A stretch of 64,000 nt of DNA from positions 2,728,001 through 2,792,000 of the forward strand of contig NZ_CP017718.1 in the NCBI RefSeq assembly GCF_001854405.1. The letters run 5' to 3'. The notes under the pieces were generated by a model. It had not been told where the DNA came from. It ran no database searches and was given only the letters and a program-made list of their open reading frames with translations. This document shows positions 1 through 7,498 of this stretch, one piece after another. Numbering within the stretch: position 1 is the first letter of the stretch; every line of letters begins with the position of its first letter. The DNA comes from Hyphomonas sp. Mor2. Lineage in GTDB: Bacteria; Pseudomonadota; Alphaproteobacteria; Caulobacterales; Hyphomonadaceae. Made by a program: the position numbers and the translations under genes.

Positions 1-264
1 GGCCAACGCTTTCTTGGGCACCCACGGATAGTGCCGCCCGAACACCATTTGCACGGCGAAGATCAAGGTGATCAGTGCGACCAGTACATTGGCGCCGGGA
101 ATGATGGTGAGCGGGCTGATCGCGATGAACCCCAGCAGCAATATGACCGGCCCATAGGAGCGCCGGCCGACCGCATTCAGCAGATCGCCAACCGTGACGG
201 TTTCACCCTCTGTCTCATTGCAAAGCGATTGCAAGAGCGTGCGCAAATTTCGGACTTGAGCCAT
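1..264 (-). CDS. Exopolysaccharide synthesis ExoD family protein, partial
   Basis: Reading from the ATG at 264 to the left edge gives 88 codons without a stop (begins MAQVRNLRTLLQ). The start resembles the ExoD family of small inner-membrane proteins first linked to exopolysaccharide production in rhizobia: a polar opening of about 30 residues ending in VGDLLNAVGRRSYG, then hydrophobic segments (VILLLGFIAISPLTIIPG and VLVALITLIFAVQMVFGR). The C-terminal half lies outside the window. The biochemical role of the family is not established. The gene is divergent from the chimeric ars remnant that starts 62 bases away. Confidence 0.75.
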   Translation of the reverse strand, partial: MAQVRNLRTLLQSLCNETEGETVTVGDLLNAVGRRSYGPVILLLGFIAISPLTIIPGANVLVALITLIFAVQMVFGRHYPWVPKKALA

Positions 265-326
265 AGCGCTGTCTAAGCCGGAAACGGGGACGCTGACAAA
301 CGGTTTGGGGCAGCGGGGAGGGGCAA

Positions 327-596
327 ATGCGGCAACAGGCGCGACCGCTATTGGCGGAATTTCTTGGATCCCCGTTTCTCGCCGGCGTGGTGATCGGCTC
401 CGGCATTCTGGCGCTGCAGCTCAGTGGTGGAAATCTCGCCGTCGCCTTGCTCGGCAACACAGCTGCAACAGGGGCGATCCTATGGGTGCTGGTAGCGACT
501 CTGGGCCCGAGCGAGACCGTGCTTGACCTGCATGAGCGCGAACCGTCCGGGCCCGTCTTCAAGGAAGATGGCGAACAGGTCTGGCCGTCGGTCTAG
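327..596 (+). pseudogene. Chimeric remnant: aquaporin (AqpS) N-terminus joined in frame to ArsC C-terminus
   Basis: An 89-codon ORF with a good Shine-Dalgarno (GGAGGGG, about 5 bases before the ATG). Residues 1-61 look like the start of an arsenic-linked aquaporin (LLAEFLG, GSGI, ALLGNTAATGAI), but the chain stops before the first NPA pore motif. From about residue 62 it reads PSETVLDL and then VFKEDGEQV, which matches the end of glutaredoxin-type arsenate reductase (E. coli ArsC ends PSEVVLDI...FTKEDGEKV). In rhizobia aqpS lies directly upstream of arsC, so this looks like one internal deletion that removed the rest of aqpS and most of arsC. The product lacks the pore and the catalytic Cys, so it is very probably non-functional, though still translatable. 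Confidence 0.75.
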
Positions 597-606
597 CCCC
601 TGGAAT

Positions 607-1992
607 CTAGACCCGCCGCCAGGTCGCGCCGCCAGCACTATCCATGATCTCGATGCCTTCGGCGGCGAGTTGATCCCGGATTCGGTCGGCCTCGGCCCAG
701 TTCTTGTCCGCCCGGGCCTGAATACGCGCCGCCACGAGCGCGTCGATCCGCGCGTTCTCGTCGCTGTCGCCGCCTTGTTCCCACGCCGCCGGTGTCCGGG
801 TCAGCAGACCCAGCAAGGCGCCCGCAGCGAGAAGGTTAGCCTTGGCATCGGCCATGCCGGCCTCGTCCTTGCGATCGGCTGCGCCATTCGCTTCGCCCGC
901 CAGACGGGACAGCTCTGCCAGCGCGATGGGCGTGTTGAGATCATCGCTCAAGGCATCGAATATGCCTCGGTCTGATGCATCGCCGCCGTCCGCATCCCAT
1001 ACTCGGCGCAGAGCCCCGTATATGCGGTTGAGCGTTGTCTTGGCTTGTTCGAGCAGGTCGGAAGTCCAATCCAGCGGTGCGCGATAATGGCCGCTCAGCA
1101 TGGCGAAGCGGATAACTTCACCATCCCAATCCTTGAGCAGATCATTCAGCAGGACGACATTGCCGAGCGATTTCGACATTTTCTCGCCGGCCATGTCGAG
1201 GAAGCCATTATGCATCCAGTAATTCGCCATGGTCTGCCCATGGGCGCACTCTGATTGGGCGACTTCATTCTCGTGATGCGGGAATTGCAGGTCGATGCCG
1301 CCGCCATGAATGTCGATCGTCTTGCCGAGATGCTTGGCCGCCATGGCCGAGCACTCAATATGCCAGCCGGGACGCCCGCGCCCCCATTTGCTGTCCCAGA
1401 TCGCCTCTTCCGGCTCGTCGGGTTTGGCAAACTTCCAGAGCGCAAAGTCGGCGGCATCGCGCTTGCCAAGATCGACATCGACACGGGCACCGGCCTGATT
1501 GTCGTCCAGCTTGCGCTTGGACAGGCGGCCATAATCATCCATTTGCGGGACGTTGAAGAAGACGCCCGCTTCGGTGGCATAGGCGTAGCCTTTGCGTTCC
1601 AGCGATTCGATAATGTCGAGCATCTCACCGACATGATCCGTCGCCCACGGCACCACCGTCGGGGGTAAGGCATTCACAGCGGCGGCATCTTGATCATAGA
1701 TCGCCGCAAACCTCTTCGTGATGGCTTCGATCGACTCACCCGTTTCCTGGCTGGCCGCGATGATCTTGTCCTCAATGTCGGTCACATTGCGGGCATAGAT
1801 GACGGCATCGTCGCCATAGGTCGAGCGCAGTAAACGAAACAGCGTATCAAACACGATGACGGGGCGGAAATTGCCGATATGGGCGCGATTATAAACCGTT
1901 GGCCCACACACATACATCGTCACACGGGACGGATCTTGAGGTTTGAAGGCCCGTTTTTCGCGGGCCATGGAGTCGTAAAGGCGGATTGGCAT
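607..1992 (-). CDS. cysS: Cysteine--tRNA ligase
   Basis: Cytoplasmic class I aminoacyl-tRNA synthetase that charges tRNA-Cys. The 461-residue length is usual. The HIGH-type motif is HIGN at residues 38-41 and the KMSKS loop is at 271-275. The zinc ligands expected in the family are visible: C29 (YVCGPT), C214 (HIECSA) and His/Glu in FPHHENE (about 239-243). The start at 1992 gives the family N-terminus MPIRLYDS; the ribosome binding site is weak (GATGAG). A 13-residue Cys-rich leader ORF lies 60 bases upstream on the same strand, so expression may be coupled to cysteine supply (inference). Confidence 0.97.
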   Translation of the reverse strand: MPIRLYDSMAREKRAFKPQDPSRVTMYVCGPTVYNRAHIGNFRPVIVFDTLFRLLRSTYGDDAVIYARNVTDIEDKIIAASQETGESIEAITKRFAAIYDQDAAAVNALPPTVVPWATDHVGEMLDIIESLERKGYAYATEAGVFFNVPQMDDYGRLSKRKLDDNQAGARVDVDLGKRDAADFALWKFAKPDEPEEAIWDSKWGRGRPGWHIECSAMAAKHLGKTIDIHGGGIDLQFPHHENEVAQSECAHGQTMANYWMHNGFLDMAGEKMSKSLGNVVLLNDLLKDWDGEVIRFAMLSGHYRAPLDWTSDLLEQAKTTLNRIYGALRRVWDADGGDASDRGIFDALSDDLNTPIALAELSRLAGEANGAADRKDEAGMADAKANLLAAGALLGLLTRTPAAWEQGGDSDENARIDALVAARIQARADKNWAEADRIRDQLAAEGIEIMDSAGGATWRRV

Positions 1993-2034
1993 GTCAGGCT
2001 CATCTGTCAGTAAAAAAGGGGTATGGCGAAGGCT

Positions 2035-2058
2035 GGCTAAGGCGGACAGGCCCTAGCC
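2035..2058 (-). promoter_or_regulatory. Hairpin overlapping the leader stop codon, candidate attenuator structure
   Basis: On the minus strand GGCTAGGGC (2058-2050) can pair with GCCTTAGCC (2043-2035) around a 6-base loop: nine pairs with one G-U. The 5' arm contains the leader stop codon TAG, so a ribosome reading the last Cys codons would cover it. The 3' arm also shares a 7-base complement (GCCTTAG) with CTAAGGC just upstream of the leader (2126-2120), so two exclusive pairings are possible. A T6 tract follows at 2017-2012, 17 bases beyond the hairpin, so this is not a simple intrinsic terminator. Confidence 0.5.
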
Positions 2059-2094
2059 GCAGATACAGACGCAACAGATGACGCGCAGAGGCAT
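2053..2094 (-). CDS. Cys-rich leader peptide upstream of cysS (candidate attenuator ORF)
   Basis: A 14-codon ORF including the stop, encoding MPLRVICCVCICG. It has a near-perfect Shine-Dalgarno, AAGGAG, at 2106-2101, six bases before the ATG. Four of 13 codons are cysteine (TGT TGC GTC TGT ATC TGC), packed just before the stop, and the gene downstream is cysteinyl-tRNA synthetase. Regulatory-codon-rich leader peptides are the hallmark of ribosome-mediated attenuation of amino-acid genes. A strong hairpin overlaps its stop codon. The ORF, its ribosome binding site and codon content are seen directly; the regulatory role is inference. Confidence 0.72.
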   Translation of the reverse strand: MPLRVICCVCICG

Positions 2095-2195
2095 CGCCGA
2101 CTCCTTGAAATCTGCCGTTGCCTTAGGCCCCTAAGCGAATTTTGGCAATGGCGGGTTAAAGTTCATCGCGGCCAATGGTGCCGAGCCGATCGTCT

Positions 2196-3152
2196 TCAAG
2201 GTTTGGAGGTGCCTCGCATCCGCTCGCGCCAACCGATATACAAGGTGGAGAACACAATAATGGCGGCTCCGACCCAGAGGCTCGCGCCGGGGATGAGACG
2301 GAAGACCCAGAAATCGGCCACCGCCGACATGGGCAAGCGCAAATAGTCTATCGGGGAGAGGAAAGAAGCATCCCCGATGCTCATCGCGTAGATAAAACAG
2401 AACTGACTGACAAAACCGAAGGCGCTCATCGCCGCGATAAGGCCCCAGTCCAGCAGCGAAACGGTGTTCCAGAATATGAACACGAAAGGCGCAAGCAGGA
2501 TGCTGGACAGAAGATTGGCGTAGAGCAGTAGCACCATTGGTGGCAGTTCAGCGCTCAGAAACTTCACCAGGACGATCGCTGCTGCGAGGCTGAAGGCGCT
2601 GATCAGCGCCACGAGGCTACCCATGCTCAATTGTGCGCCGTCAAATGCGCCAGGTTGCCAGAACAGGAACACGCCGGGCATGACCATGACGATCACGCCA
2701 AGAAAGCCCACAACGAGCGCGCCCCAACGGTGCAGACCAACATATTCGCGAAGCACCAGTGCGGCGAGAAGCGTCACGAAGAGCGGCCTGGTAAAACTGA
2801 TCGCGTTGAACTGGGCCAGCGTCAGGGTGAAGAAGTCCGACACAGCGACAATGGCCAGCGTGAATCCCAATGTCCCACACAGGCTTCGCAGTATCAGCAA
2901 ACCTGGCCGACGGGTCTTCATTTTGTGAAACCCGATCGCGGCGACGAAAGGCACCGCCATCCACATGCCCAGAAAGGCCCGCCAAAAAGCCAGAAAGACA
3001 GGGTGAACATCGGCGGATAGAAGTTTGTTGAGCAAGAGGTAGATCGTGAACCCAATGCCTGAAAGGACCATCAGGAATGCCCCTTGCAGGTTTCCCGACA
3101 AATGCCGCTTGTTAACAGCTTGGTAACCGGATGAGTCCCCCTTGTCTTCCAT
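2196..3152 (-). CDS. EamA/DMT-family membrane transporter
   Basis: A drug/metabolite transporter superfamily protein of the inner membrane. About ten hydrophobic segments are visible, in two repeats of roughly 140 residues, as in EamA carriers. The substrate cannot be told from sequence. I chose the ATG at 3152 (MEDKGDSSG); an in-frame start at 3185 would add 11 polar residues and run further into the divergent small gene. Even so, the two start codons share the bases CATG at 3150-3153, which is unusual and means at least one start may be wrong. Confidence 0.82.
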   Translation of the reverse strand: MEDKGDSSGYQAVNKRHLSGNLQGAFLMVLSGIGFTIYLLLNKLLSADVHPVFLAFWRAFLGMWMAVPFVAAIGFHKMKTRRPGLLILRSLCGTLGFTLAIVAVSDFFTLTLAQFNAISFTRPLFVTLLAALVLREYVGLHRWGALVVGFLGVIVMVMPGVFLFWQPGAFDGAQLSMGSLVALISAFSLAAAIVLVKFLSAELPPMVLLLYANLLSSILLAPFVFIFWNTVSLLDWGLIAAMSAFGFVSQFCFIYAMSIGDASFLSPIDYLRLPMSAVADFWVFRLIPGASLWVGAAIIVFSTLYIGWRERMRGTSKP

Positions 3153-3423
3153 GAACCGTTTCTCCGAATCTGATTTAGAAGCCATAGACCGCTTGTGGCG
3201 GTCGGTACCGGCCGATCATGTCTGGACCGGATGGTCGGCGACCGGAGACGAACCAGAAGAGATCACCCTCTACCGCACTCGCGCGCACTGGCGCCGGTTT
3301 CCGTTGCGCAAGTCAAATACGGAATTTGTGTTGTACGATGACAAGGGGACAGAAGTCGCGCGATCGGCGACTCCGAAGAACCTGCTGGAGCAGGTCGAAG
3401 CGATTCCAGGCCTCGTCGGTTAG
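3151..3423 (+). CDS. Small hypothetical protein, about 90 residues
   Basis: The product begins MNRFSESDLEAIDRLW and ends EQVEAIPGLVG. It is a soluble, mixed-charge protein with no signal peptide or membrane segment, and several aromatic and Arg residues in the middle (HWRRFPLR). Codon use looks like that of neighbours, and the ORF fills the gap between the DMT transporter and the SDR exactly: its stop at 3421-3423 abuts the SDR stop. An in-frame ATG at 3142 would add three residues. No family recognised and no clear ribosome binding site, so it may be leaderless or a chance ORF. Confidence 0.55.
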   Translation: MNRFSESDLEAIDRLWRSVPADHVWTGWSATGDEPEEITLYRTRAHWRRFPLRKSNTEFVLYDDKGTEVARSATPKNLLEQVEAIPGLVG

Positions 3424-4307
3424 CTGCCCTGACCGCTGCGCATGGCTTCAGCCATTTGCTCTGCCTGTTCCGGTGTGATCCCCAGCGCGTCGAGCAGCGG
3501 ACCGCCCACTTCCTCATTCCAGCTGTGCGGCGGACCGACGGTGATGCCACCATCGACGAGAAACTCTCCCCCGGTCACGAAGCCCGCGGTGTCGGAGGCC
3601 AGGAAGGCCGCCATTTCGGCAATATCTGCGCCTTGGCCAGCCCTGCCCATGGGTTGTATCGCCCCGCCGGCTTGCGACACCATAGCGGCCATCTGATCCG
3701 CCTGATCGCGCGGAAGACCGAGAGATGCCCCGAAGATTGAAGTTGCAATGAAACCGGGCAGGATTGCGTTTACACGGATCTGGTGTTTGGAGAGTTCTGC
3801 CGCCGCGAGTTTTGAAAAATGGGCCACTGCCTTCTTGGCGACCGAGTAGGTGATCGGCGCGTATCCGGCGCATACAGCTGAAACGGACGAGGTGTTGATC
3901 ACGCTACCGCCCCCACGCGCGATCATATGCGGTACGGCAAAATGGGTCCCCGCGAAAACGGACTTGAGCAACAGATCCATGGTGAAATCATAGCCGTCCA
4001 GATCGAGCTCCTCGACCGTACTTGAGGTTCCACCACTGCCGGCATTGTTCCAGAGAATATCGAGCCCACCAAACGTATCGACTGCACGTTGCATCAGCGC
4101 CTTGAGGGCATCTGGATCGGTCACGTCGCAATGCTGGTAAGCAACTTTGTCGTCGCCAAAGCGCGCCGCCAGGGCTGCGCCTTTTTCATCCTGCACATCA
4201 GCCGCGATCACTTGCGCCCCCGCGTCGACGAAGACCTCTACGCCAGCAAGCCCGATACCGCTTGCTGCACCTGTGATCACTGCGATCTTGCCAGACAAAT
4301 CTGCCAT
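3420..4307 (-). CDS. SDR-family NAD(P)-dependent oxidoreductase
   Basis: A classical short-chain dehydrogenase of about 295 residues. The Rossmann motif TGAASGIG is near the N-terminus, NNAG follows, and the catalytic pair is in YSVAKKAV, with the usual Ser in INTSSVSA. The start at 4307 (MADLSGKIAV) is supported by GGAGGAAAGC immediately upstream; a longer frame to 4337 lacks a good site. After the fold there is an extra tail of about 35 residues (from GITVGPPHSWNE) rich in acidic residues and Met. The alcohol or ketone substrate is not evident. It ends tail-to-tail against the small hypothetical gene. Confidence 0.9.
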   Translation of the reverse strand: MADLSGKIAVITGAASGIGLAGVEVFVDAGAQVIAADVQDEKGAALAARFGDDKVAYQHCDVTDPDALKALMQRAVDTFGGLDILWNNAGSGGTSSTVEELDLDGYDFTMDLLLKSVFAGTHFAVPHMIARGGGSVINTSSVSAVCAGYAPITYSVAKKAVAHFSKLAAAELSKHQIRVNAILPGFIATSIFGASLGLPRDQADQMAAMVSQAGGAIQPMGRAGQGADIAEMAAFLASDTAGFVTGGEFLVDGGITVGPPHSWNEEVGGPLLDALGITPEQAEQMAEAMRSGQGS

Positions 4308-4411
4308 GCTTTCCTCCGATACTTTTGGTTTCAACAAATGGGCGAGGCTGCCGTGCGTCCGTCAAGGCGCGCCCTCGCGTCAGTCACGAGGGTTTTCACT
4401 GATCGCAGCGC

Positions 4412-4440
4412 TTGACTCTTTGCCCCTGATCCTGTTTTAG
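4412..4440 (+). promoter_or_regulatory. Sigma70-type promoter for rpsD
   Basis: TTGACT at 4412-4417 and TTTTAG at 4435-4440 are separated by 17 bases. This would give a leader of roughly 90 bases before rpsD. The fit to the housekeeping promoter consensus is good, but it is read by eye only. Confidence 0.6.
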
Positions 4441-4534
4441 ACGCCGCTTCAGGACGGGTCGGTGTGGTGCTGCCGTTGCAATCGTTTGTCTCACGCGGAG
4501 ACGAACCAGCCCACGTCAAAAATTGAGGTCTATT

Positions 4535-5152
4535 ATGTCACGTCGTCATTCGGCGAAGTACAAGATTGATCGCCGTGTCGGCGAGAATATCTGGGGACGC
4601 CCCAAATCACCAGTTAACAAACGCCCAAACAAGCCAGGTCAGCACGGCCCGAACCGCCGTGGTAAAGTCTCTGACTATGGTATGCAGCTGATGGCCAAGC
4701 AGAAACTCAAGTTTCACTATGGCGACATCACTGAGAAACAGTTCAAGGCAACTTTCGTTGAAGCCGCTCGCCGTAAAGGCAACACGGCTGAGAACCTGAT
4801 CGGCCTGCTCGAGTCGCGTCTCGACGCGTTCGTGTATCGCTCCAAGTTCGTGCCGACCATTTTTGCCGCGCGTCAGTTCGTCAATCACGGCCACGTCATG
4901 GTCAACGGTACCAAAACCAACATCAGTTCCTATCGCCTGAAGCCGGGCGATGTGGTTCAGGTGCGCGAGAAGTCTCGCAACATGGCGCTGGTTCTGGAGG
5001 CCCTCGGCTCTCCTGAGCGCGACATTCCTGAATATATCGAGGTCGACCCGAAAGCGATGACGGCGACTTATGTCCGCATGCCGGAATTGTCTGATGTTCC
5101 TTATGCGGTTCAGATGGAACCCGCTCAGGTCGTCGAGTACTATTCTTCGTAA
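4535..5152 (+). CDS. rpsD: 30S ribosomal protein S4
   Basis: A primary 16S rRNA-binding protein of the small subunit, 205 residues as usual. The alphaproteobacterial start [10 protein letters not shown], a central S4 RNA-binding domain ([10 protein letters not shown]...[11 protein letters not shown]) and a C-terminus ending VVEYYSS are all recognisable. I take the ATG at 4535, preceded by TTGAGG; an in-frame TTG at 4523 would add four residues. It stands alone rather than in a ribosomal operon, with its own promoter upstream and a strong terminator downstream, as is common in alphaproteobacteria. Confidence 0.97.
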   Translation: MSRRHSAKYKIDRRVGENIWGRPKSPVNKRPNKPGQHGPNRRGKVSDYGMQLMAKQKLKFHYGDITEKQFKATFVEAARRKGNTAENLIGLLESRLDAFVYRSKFVPTIFAARQFVNHGHVMVNGTKTNISSYRLKPGDVVQVREKSRNMALVLEALGSPERDIPEYIEVDPKAMTATYVRMPELSDVPYAVQMEPAQVVEYYSS

Positions 5153-5178
5153 GCAGCTATCTGCTTGCACATCAGATC

Positions 5179-5208
5179 AAGCCGCGCTGTCATGGCGCGG
5201 CTTTTTTA
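5179..5208 (+). terminator. Intrinsic terminator of rpsD
   Basis: AAGCCGCGC at 5179-5187 pairs perfectly with GCGCGGCTT at 5195-5203, followed by a run of T ending at 5207. It lies 27 bases after the rpsD stop. Confidence 0.88.
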
Positions 5209-5233
5209 GTTTCTGGTTCGCGGAGGATCGCTC

Positions 5234-6061
5234 GTGTCTCACCCCACCATCAACGCTGTGCGCAAGGCCTTGATCGCGGCCCCTGCCGCCTCCTTCGATC
5301 TTTCGGCGCGGGATTCAGGCGATCGCTCACTTTTCCCGGACAAGAAAGAAGCGCGCGTCAGTCTGAAAAAGGACGCGGCCGCGATCAATGAGCTGCAGGA
5401 CAAGCTCTACGCCAATCGAGACCGCGCCTTGCTGGTCGTGCTGCAAGGCATGGACACCGCCGGAAAGAGCGGCGTCATCCGCAATGTGTTTGCCGATACC
5501 AGCCCGCTCGGCATGCAAGTGCGGGCCTTCAAGGCGCCGAGCAAGACCGAGCTCGCCCATGACTATCTCTGGCGCATTCATGATGCCGTCCCGCGCAAGG
5601 GCCGGATCGGCGTGTTCGACCGCTCGCACTATGAAGATGTCCTGGTCGTGAAAGTTCGCAGCTTTGCTCCGGCGGACAAGATTGAACAGCGCTACGATCA
5701 GATCAATCAGTTTGAAAAACACCTGACCGAAAACGGTGTGACCATCCTGAAATTCATGCTCAATGTCGGCTATGAAGAACAGGGCCTGCGGCTCACCGAG
5801 CGGATCACTGAGGAGCACAAGCGCTGGAAATTCAATCCCAGCGACCTCGCCGACCGCAAGCTGTGGCCAGACTTCATGGCCGCCTATCAGACCGCGATCG
5901 AGCGCTGTTCCACATCGCACGCGCCCTGGTACATCGTTCCGGCTGACAGCCGCACCCGCCGCAATGCGATGATCGCCCGGATCGTGCGCGGCACACTGGA
6001 GGACATGAACCTCTCCTGGCCAGATCCGGGCTTGAAGCTGGAAGATTACGACTTCAGCTGA
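5234..6061 (+). CDS. ppk2: Polyphosphate kinase 2 family protein
   Basis: PPK2 enzymes move phosphate between polyphosphate and nucleotides in the cytoplasm. The 275-residue chain has the Walker A motif GMDTAGKSG at residues 72-80, a Walker B/lid region DRSHYEDV at 129-136, and the conserved later segments RITEEHKRWKF and APWYIVPAD. The start is a GTG at 5234 with CGGAGG upstream. A single domain of this size fits class I or III PPK2; which nucleotide it prefers cannot be settled by eye. It follows the rpsD terminator, so it is probably transcribed separately. Confidence 0.92.
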   Translation: MSHPTINAVRKALIAAPAASFDLSARDSGDRSLFPDKKEARVSLKKDAAAINELQDKLYANRDRALLVVLQGMDTAGKSGVIRNVFADTSPLGMQVRAFKAPSKTELAHDYLWRIHDAVPRKGRIGVFDRSHYEDVLVVKVRSFAPADKIEQRYDQINQFEKHLTENGVTILKFMLNVGYEEQGLRLTERITEEHKRWKFNPSDLADRKLWPDFMAAYQTAIERCSTSHAPWYIVPADSRTRRNAMIARIVRGTLEDMNLSWPDPGLKLEDYDFS

Positions 6062-6066
6062 TCAGT

Positions 6067-6765
6067 CTAGCTGCGGATCGAGACGGATCCGCCGCTGGAC
6101 TTGTCAGAGGTGACATCGGTGGGATTGCCATAGACATCGACATCCGCCCCGCTCGAGGCTTCCGCTTCGACGCTCGTAGACGCGTAGATGGATATGTCCG
6201 ATCCGCTGGAGGCATCGGCGTATCCGCTCTCACAGGTCAGGTCGCGGGCATCCAGGTCTGATCCAGACGAGGATTCGGCGCGCACGGTGACGCAGGTTCC
6301 GGACACGCTGGCATCTGATCCGCTGGACGTCTCGATGCGGACGGTTCCGCCATCGACGCCCGTCACTGTCACATCCGCGCCGGACGACACATCGATCAGA
6401 ATATCACTGCCGCTCATGTTGCGCCCCGAAACGTCGGACCCTGAAGAAGCCTCCAGACCTGAAATCTGTGGTGCGGTGACAGTTACGCCGTAGCGCTGAC
6501 GCTTGTTGTTCCAGCCCCAGTTCATCGTCTTCTGGCGCTTGAGAACCAGCGTCTCACCGCGCACTTCGACGGTGATGTCACTGAAATCGCCATTGTCATT
6601 CTCGACAGTCACCGACTGGGCGTCGCCCGCGGTAAATTCCAGATCGAGACCGGCGGAAATATCAATCTTGGTAAAGGCCCCGACCTCATAGGACCGGGTT
6701 TCAGCGCTCGCGGCTCCGGCAAGGCCCAGTGCGACAAGGCTGGCGGCGGTGAAAGTTCGGATCAT
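6067..6765 (-). CDS. Secreted DUF2807 (GIN-domain) protein with SSGSD repeats
   Basis: Starts MIRTFTAASLVALGLAGAASA, a Sec signal peptide, followed by a DUF2807/GIN domain. Short turns of the type SSGSD or SSGAD recur about every 15-20 residues (for example EASSGSDVSG, VSSGADVTV, ASSGSDISI), the pattern of a right-handed beta-helix. Such proteins are envelope or periplasmic; their role is unknown and the adhesin label in databases is tentative. I chose the ATG at 6765 (GGAGTCGAAAACC upstream) because the longer frame to 6813 puts polar residues before the signal peptide. Two direct repeats lie in its upstream region. Confidence 0.85.
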   Translation of the reverse strand: MIRTFTAASLVALGLAGAASAETRSYEVGAFTKIDISAGLDLEFTAGDAQSVTVENDNGDFSDITVEVRGETLVLKRQKTMNWGWNNKRQRYGVTVTAPQISGLEASSGSDVSGRNMSGSDILIDVSSGADVTVTGVDGGTVRIETSSGSDASVSGTCVTVRAESSSGSDLDARDLTCESGYADASSGSDISIYASTSVEAEASSGADVDVYGNPTDVTSDKSSGGSVSIRS

Positions 6766-6786
6766 GGTTTTCGACTCCAAAGAGAA

Positions 6787-6868
6787 ACTAAGAATGTGAT
6801 CCTGAACGCTCACCCTCTCTACATATCGAAAAACAATAAGTCAATGATGGATGACTACGAATGTGATC
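6787..6868. repeat. Pair of 15-bp direct repeats upstream of the DUF2807 gene
   Basis: ACTAAGAATGTGATC (6787-6801) and ACTACGAATGTGATC (6854-6868) match at 14 of 15 positions and are 67 bases apart start to start, about six to seven helical turns. AT-rich DNA lies between them. They could be paired binding sites for a regulator of the DUF2807 gene on the minus strand; no known consensus was recognised. Confidence 0.55.
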
Positions 6869-7034
6869 TTGTGTCTCTCAATCAGCGTCCGTCGAAATTT
6901 TCAACCGGATTGTCCCGCTCAGGATGTGGGCAATCGCCGTCGAAGTGTCGCGGCTCCTGTTCCAGCGCCGTCCGCCCCCCAGCGCGATCGAATGGATTAC
7001 TTTTCAAAGTAGCGTCGCATAGAACCCAAAAACC
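6869..7034. other. Remainder of a 330-base gap without a supported gene
   Basis: The gap between the DUF2807 start (6765) and the rpmE stop (7096) holds the direct repeats, then this stretch, then the rpmE terminator. Overlapping frames here (for example a minus-strand frame reaching 6882) run through the terminator into rpmE and have no ribosome binding site. I see no RNA gene and no convincing small ORF in it. Confidence 0.5.
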
Positions 7035-7061
7035 AAAAAACCCGCGCCGGTTGGCGCGGGT
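7035..7061 (-). terminator. Intrinsic terminator of rpmE
   Basis: Read on the minus strand, ACCCGCGCC and GGCGCGGGT form a perfect 9-pair stem around AACC, followed by TTTTTT. It is 35 bases past the rpmE stop codon. Confidence 0.88.
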
Positions 7062-7095
7062 CTCTGAACGTCTGTGCGCTTTGCCGCGCTTAAGC

Positions 7096-7314
7096 TTACA
7101 TGAAGCCCTTGAACTTGTCCTTGAAGCGCGAGACACGGCCGCCGCGATCCAGGTTCGCATTGCGGTCGCCGGTCCAGGCTGGGTGTGAGCTGGAGTCGAT
7201 GTCGAGGACGAGCTTGTCGCCTTCCTTGCCCCAGGTTGAACGGGTTTGATACTCCGTCCCGTCAGTCATAACGACGGTGATGAAGTGATAATCTGGATGG
7301 CCTTCGGCTTTCAT
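7096..7314 (-). CDS. rpmE: 50S ribosomal protein L31
   Basis: A 72-residue large-subunit protein, starting [19 protein letters not shown] and ending DKFKGFM. The body ([27 protein letters not shown]) matches the alphaproteobacterial L31. It has no Cys at all, so it is the zinc-free (C-minus) form. Such forms matter in zinc economy elsewhere, and the window also holds a zinc-uptake locus, but I see no Zur-like box in front of this gene. It has its own promoter and terminator. Confidence 0.95.
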   Translation of the reverse strand: MKAEGHPDYHFITVVMTDGTEYQTRSTWGKEGDKLVLDIDSSSHPAWTGDRNANLDRGGRVSRFKDKFKGFM

Positions 7315-7379
7315 CGCGTGTCTCTCTTTGAGTCTGGTGTGGGACGATTACTGACCGGCCCTGAAATCTCGAAAGCGCG

Positions 7380-7408
7380 GACATACAGGAAGGGCCAGAG
7401 AAGCGCAA
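7380..7408 (-). promoter_or_regulatory. Candidate promoter for rpmE
   Basis: On the minus strand TTGCGC (7408-7403) and TATGTC (7385-7380) are 17 bases apart, about 65 bases before the rpmE start. Moderate consensus match, by eye. Confidence 0.45.
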
Positions 7409-7498
7409 GGCTAATGAGTCATCTGCGCTGGCGGATCTGACAGTGGCGACGCGAGTCCGCGTTTGCTTGGATCTGAGCACAGACCCGGAGGATCCACC

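Noticed and set aside
6882-7160. 92-codon minus-strand ORF downstream of rpmE
   Set aside because: It overlaps rpmE in another frame and crosses a strong terminator.
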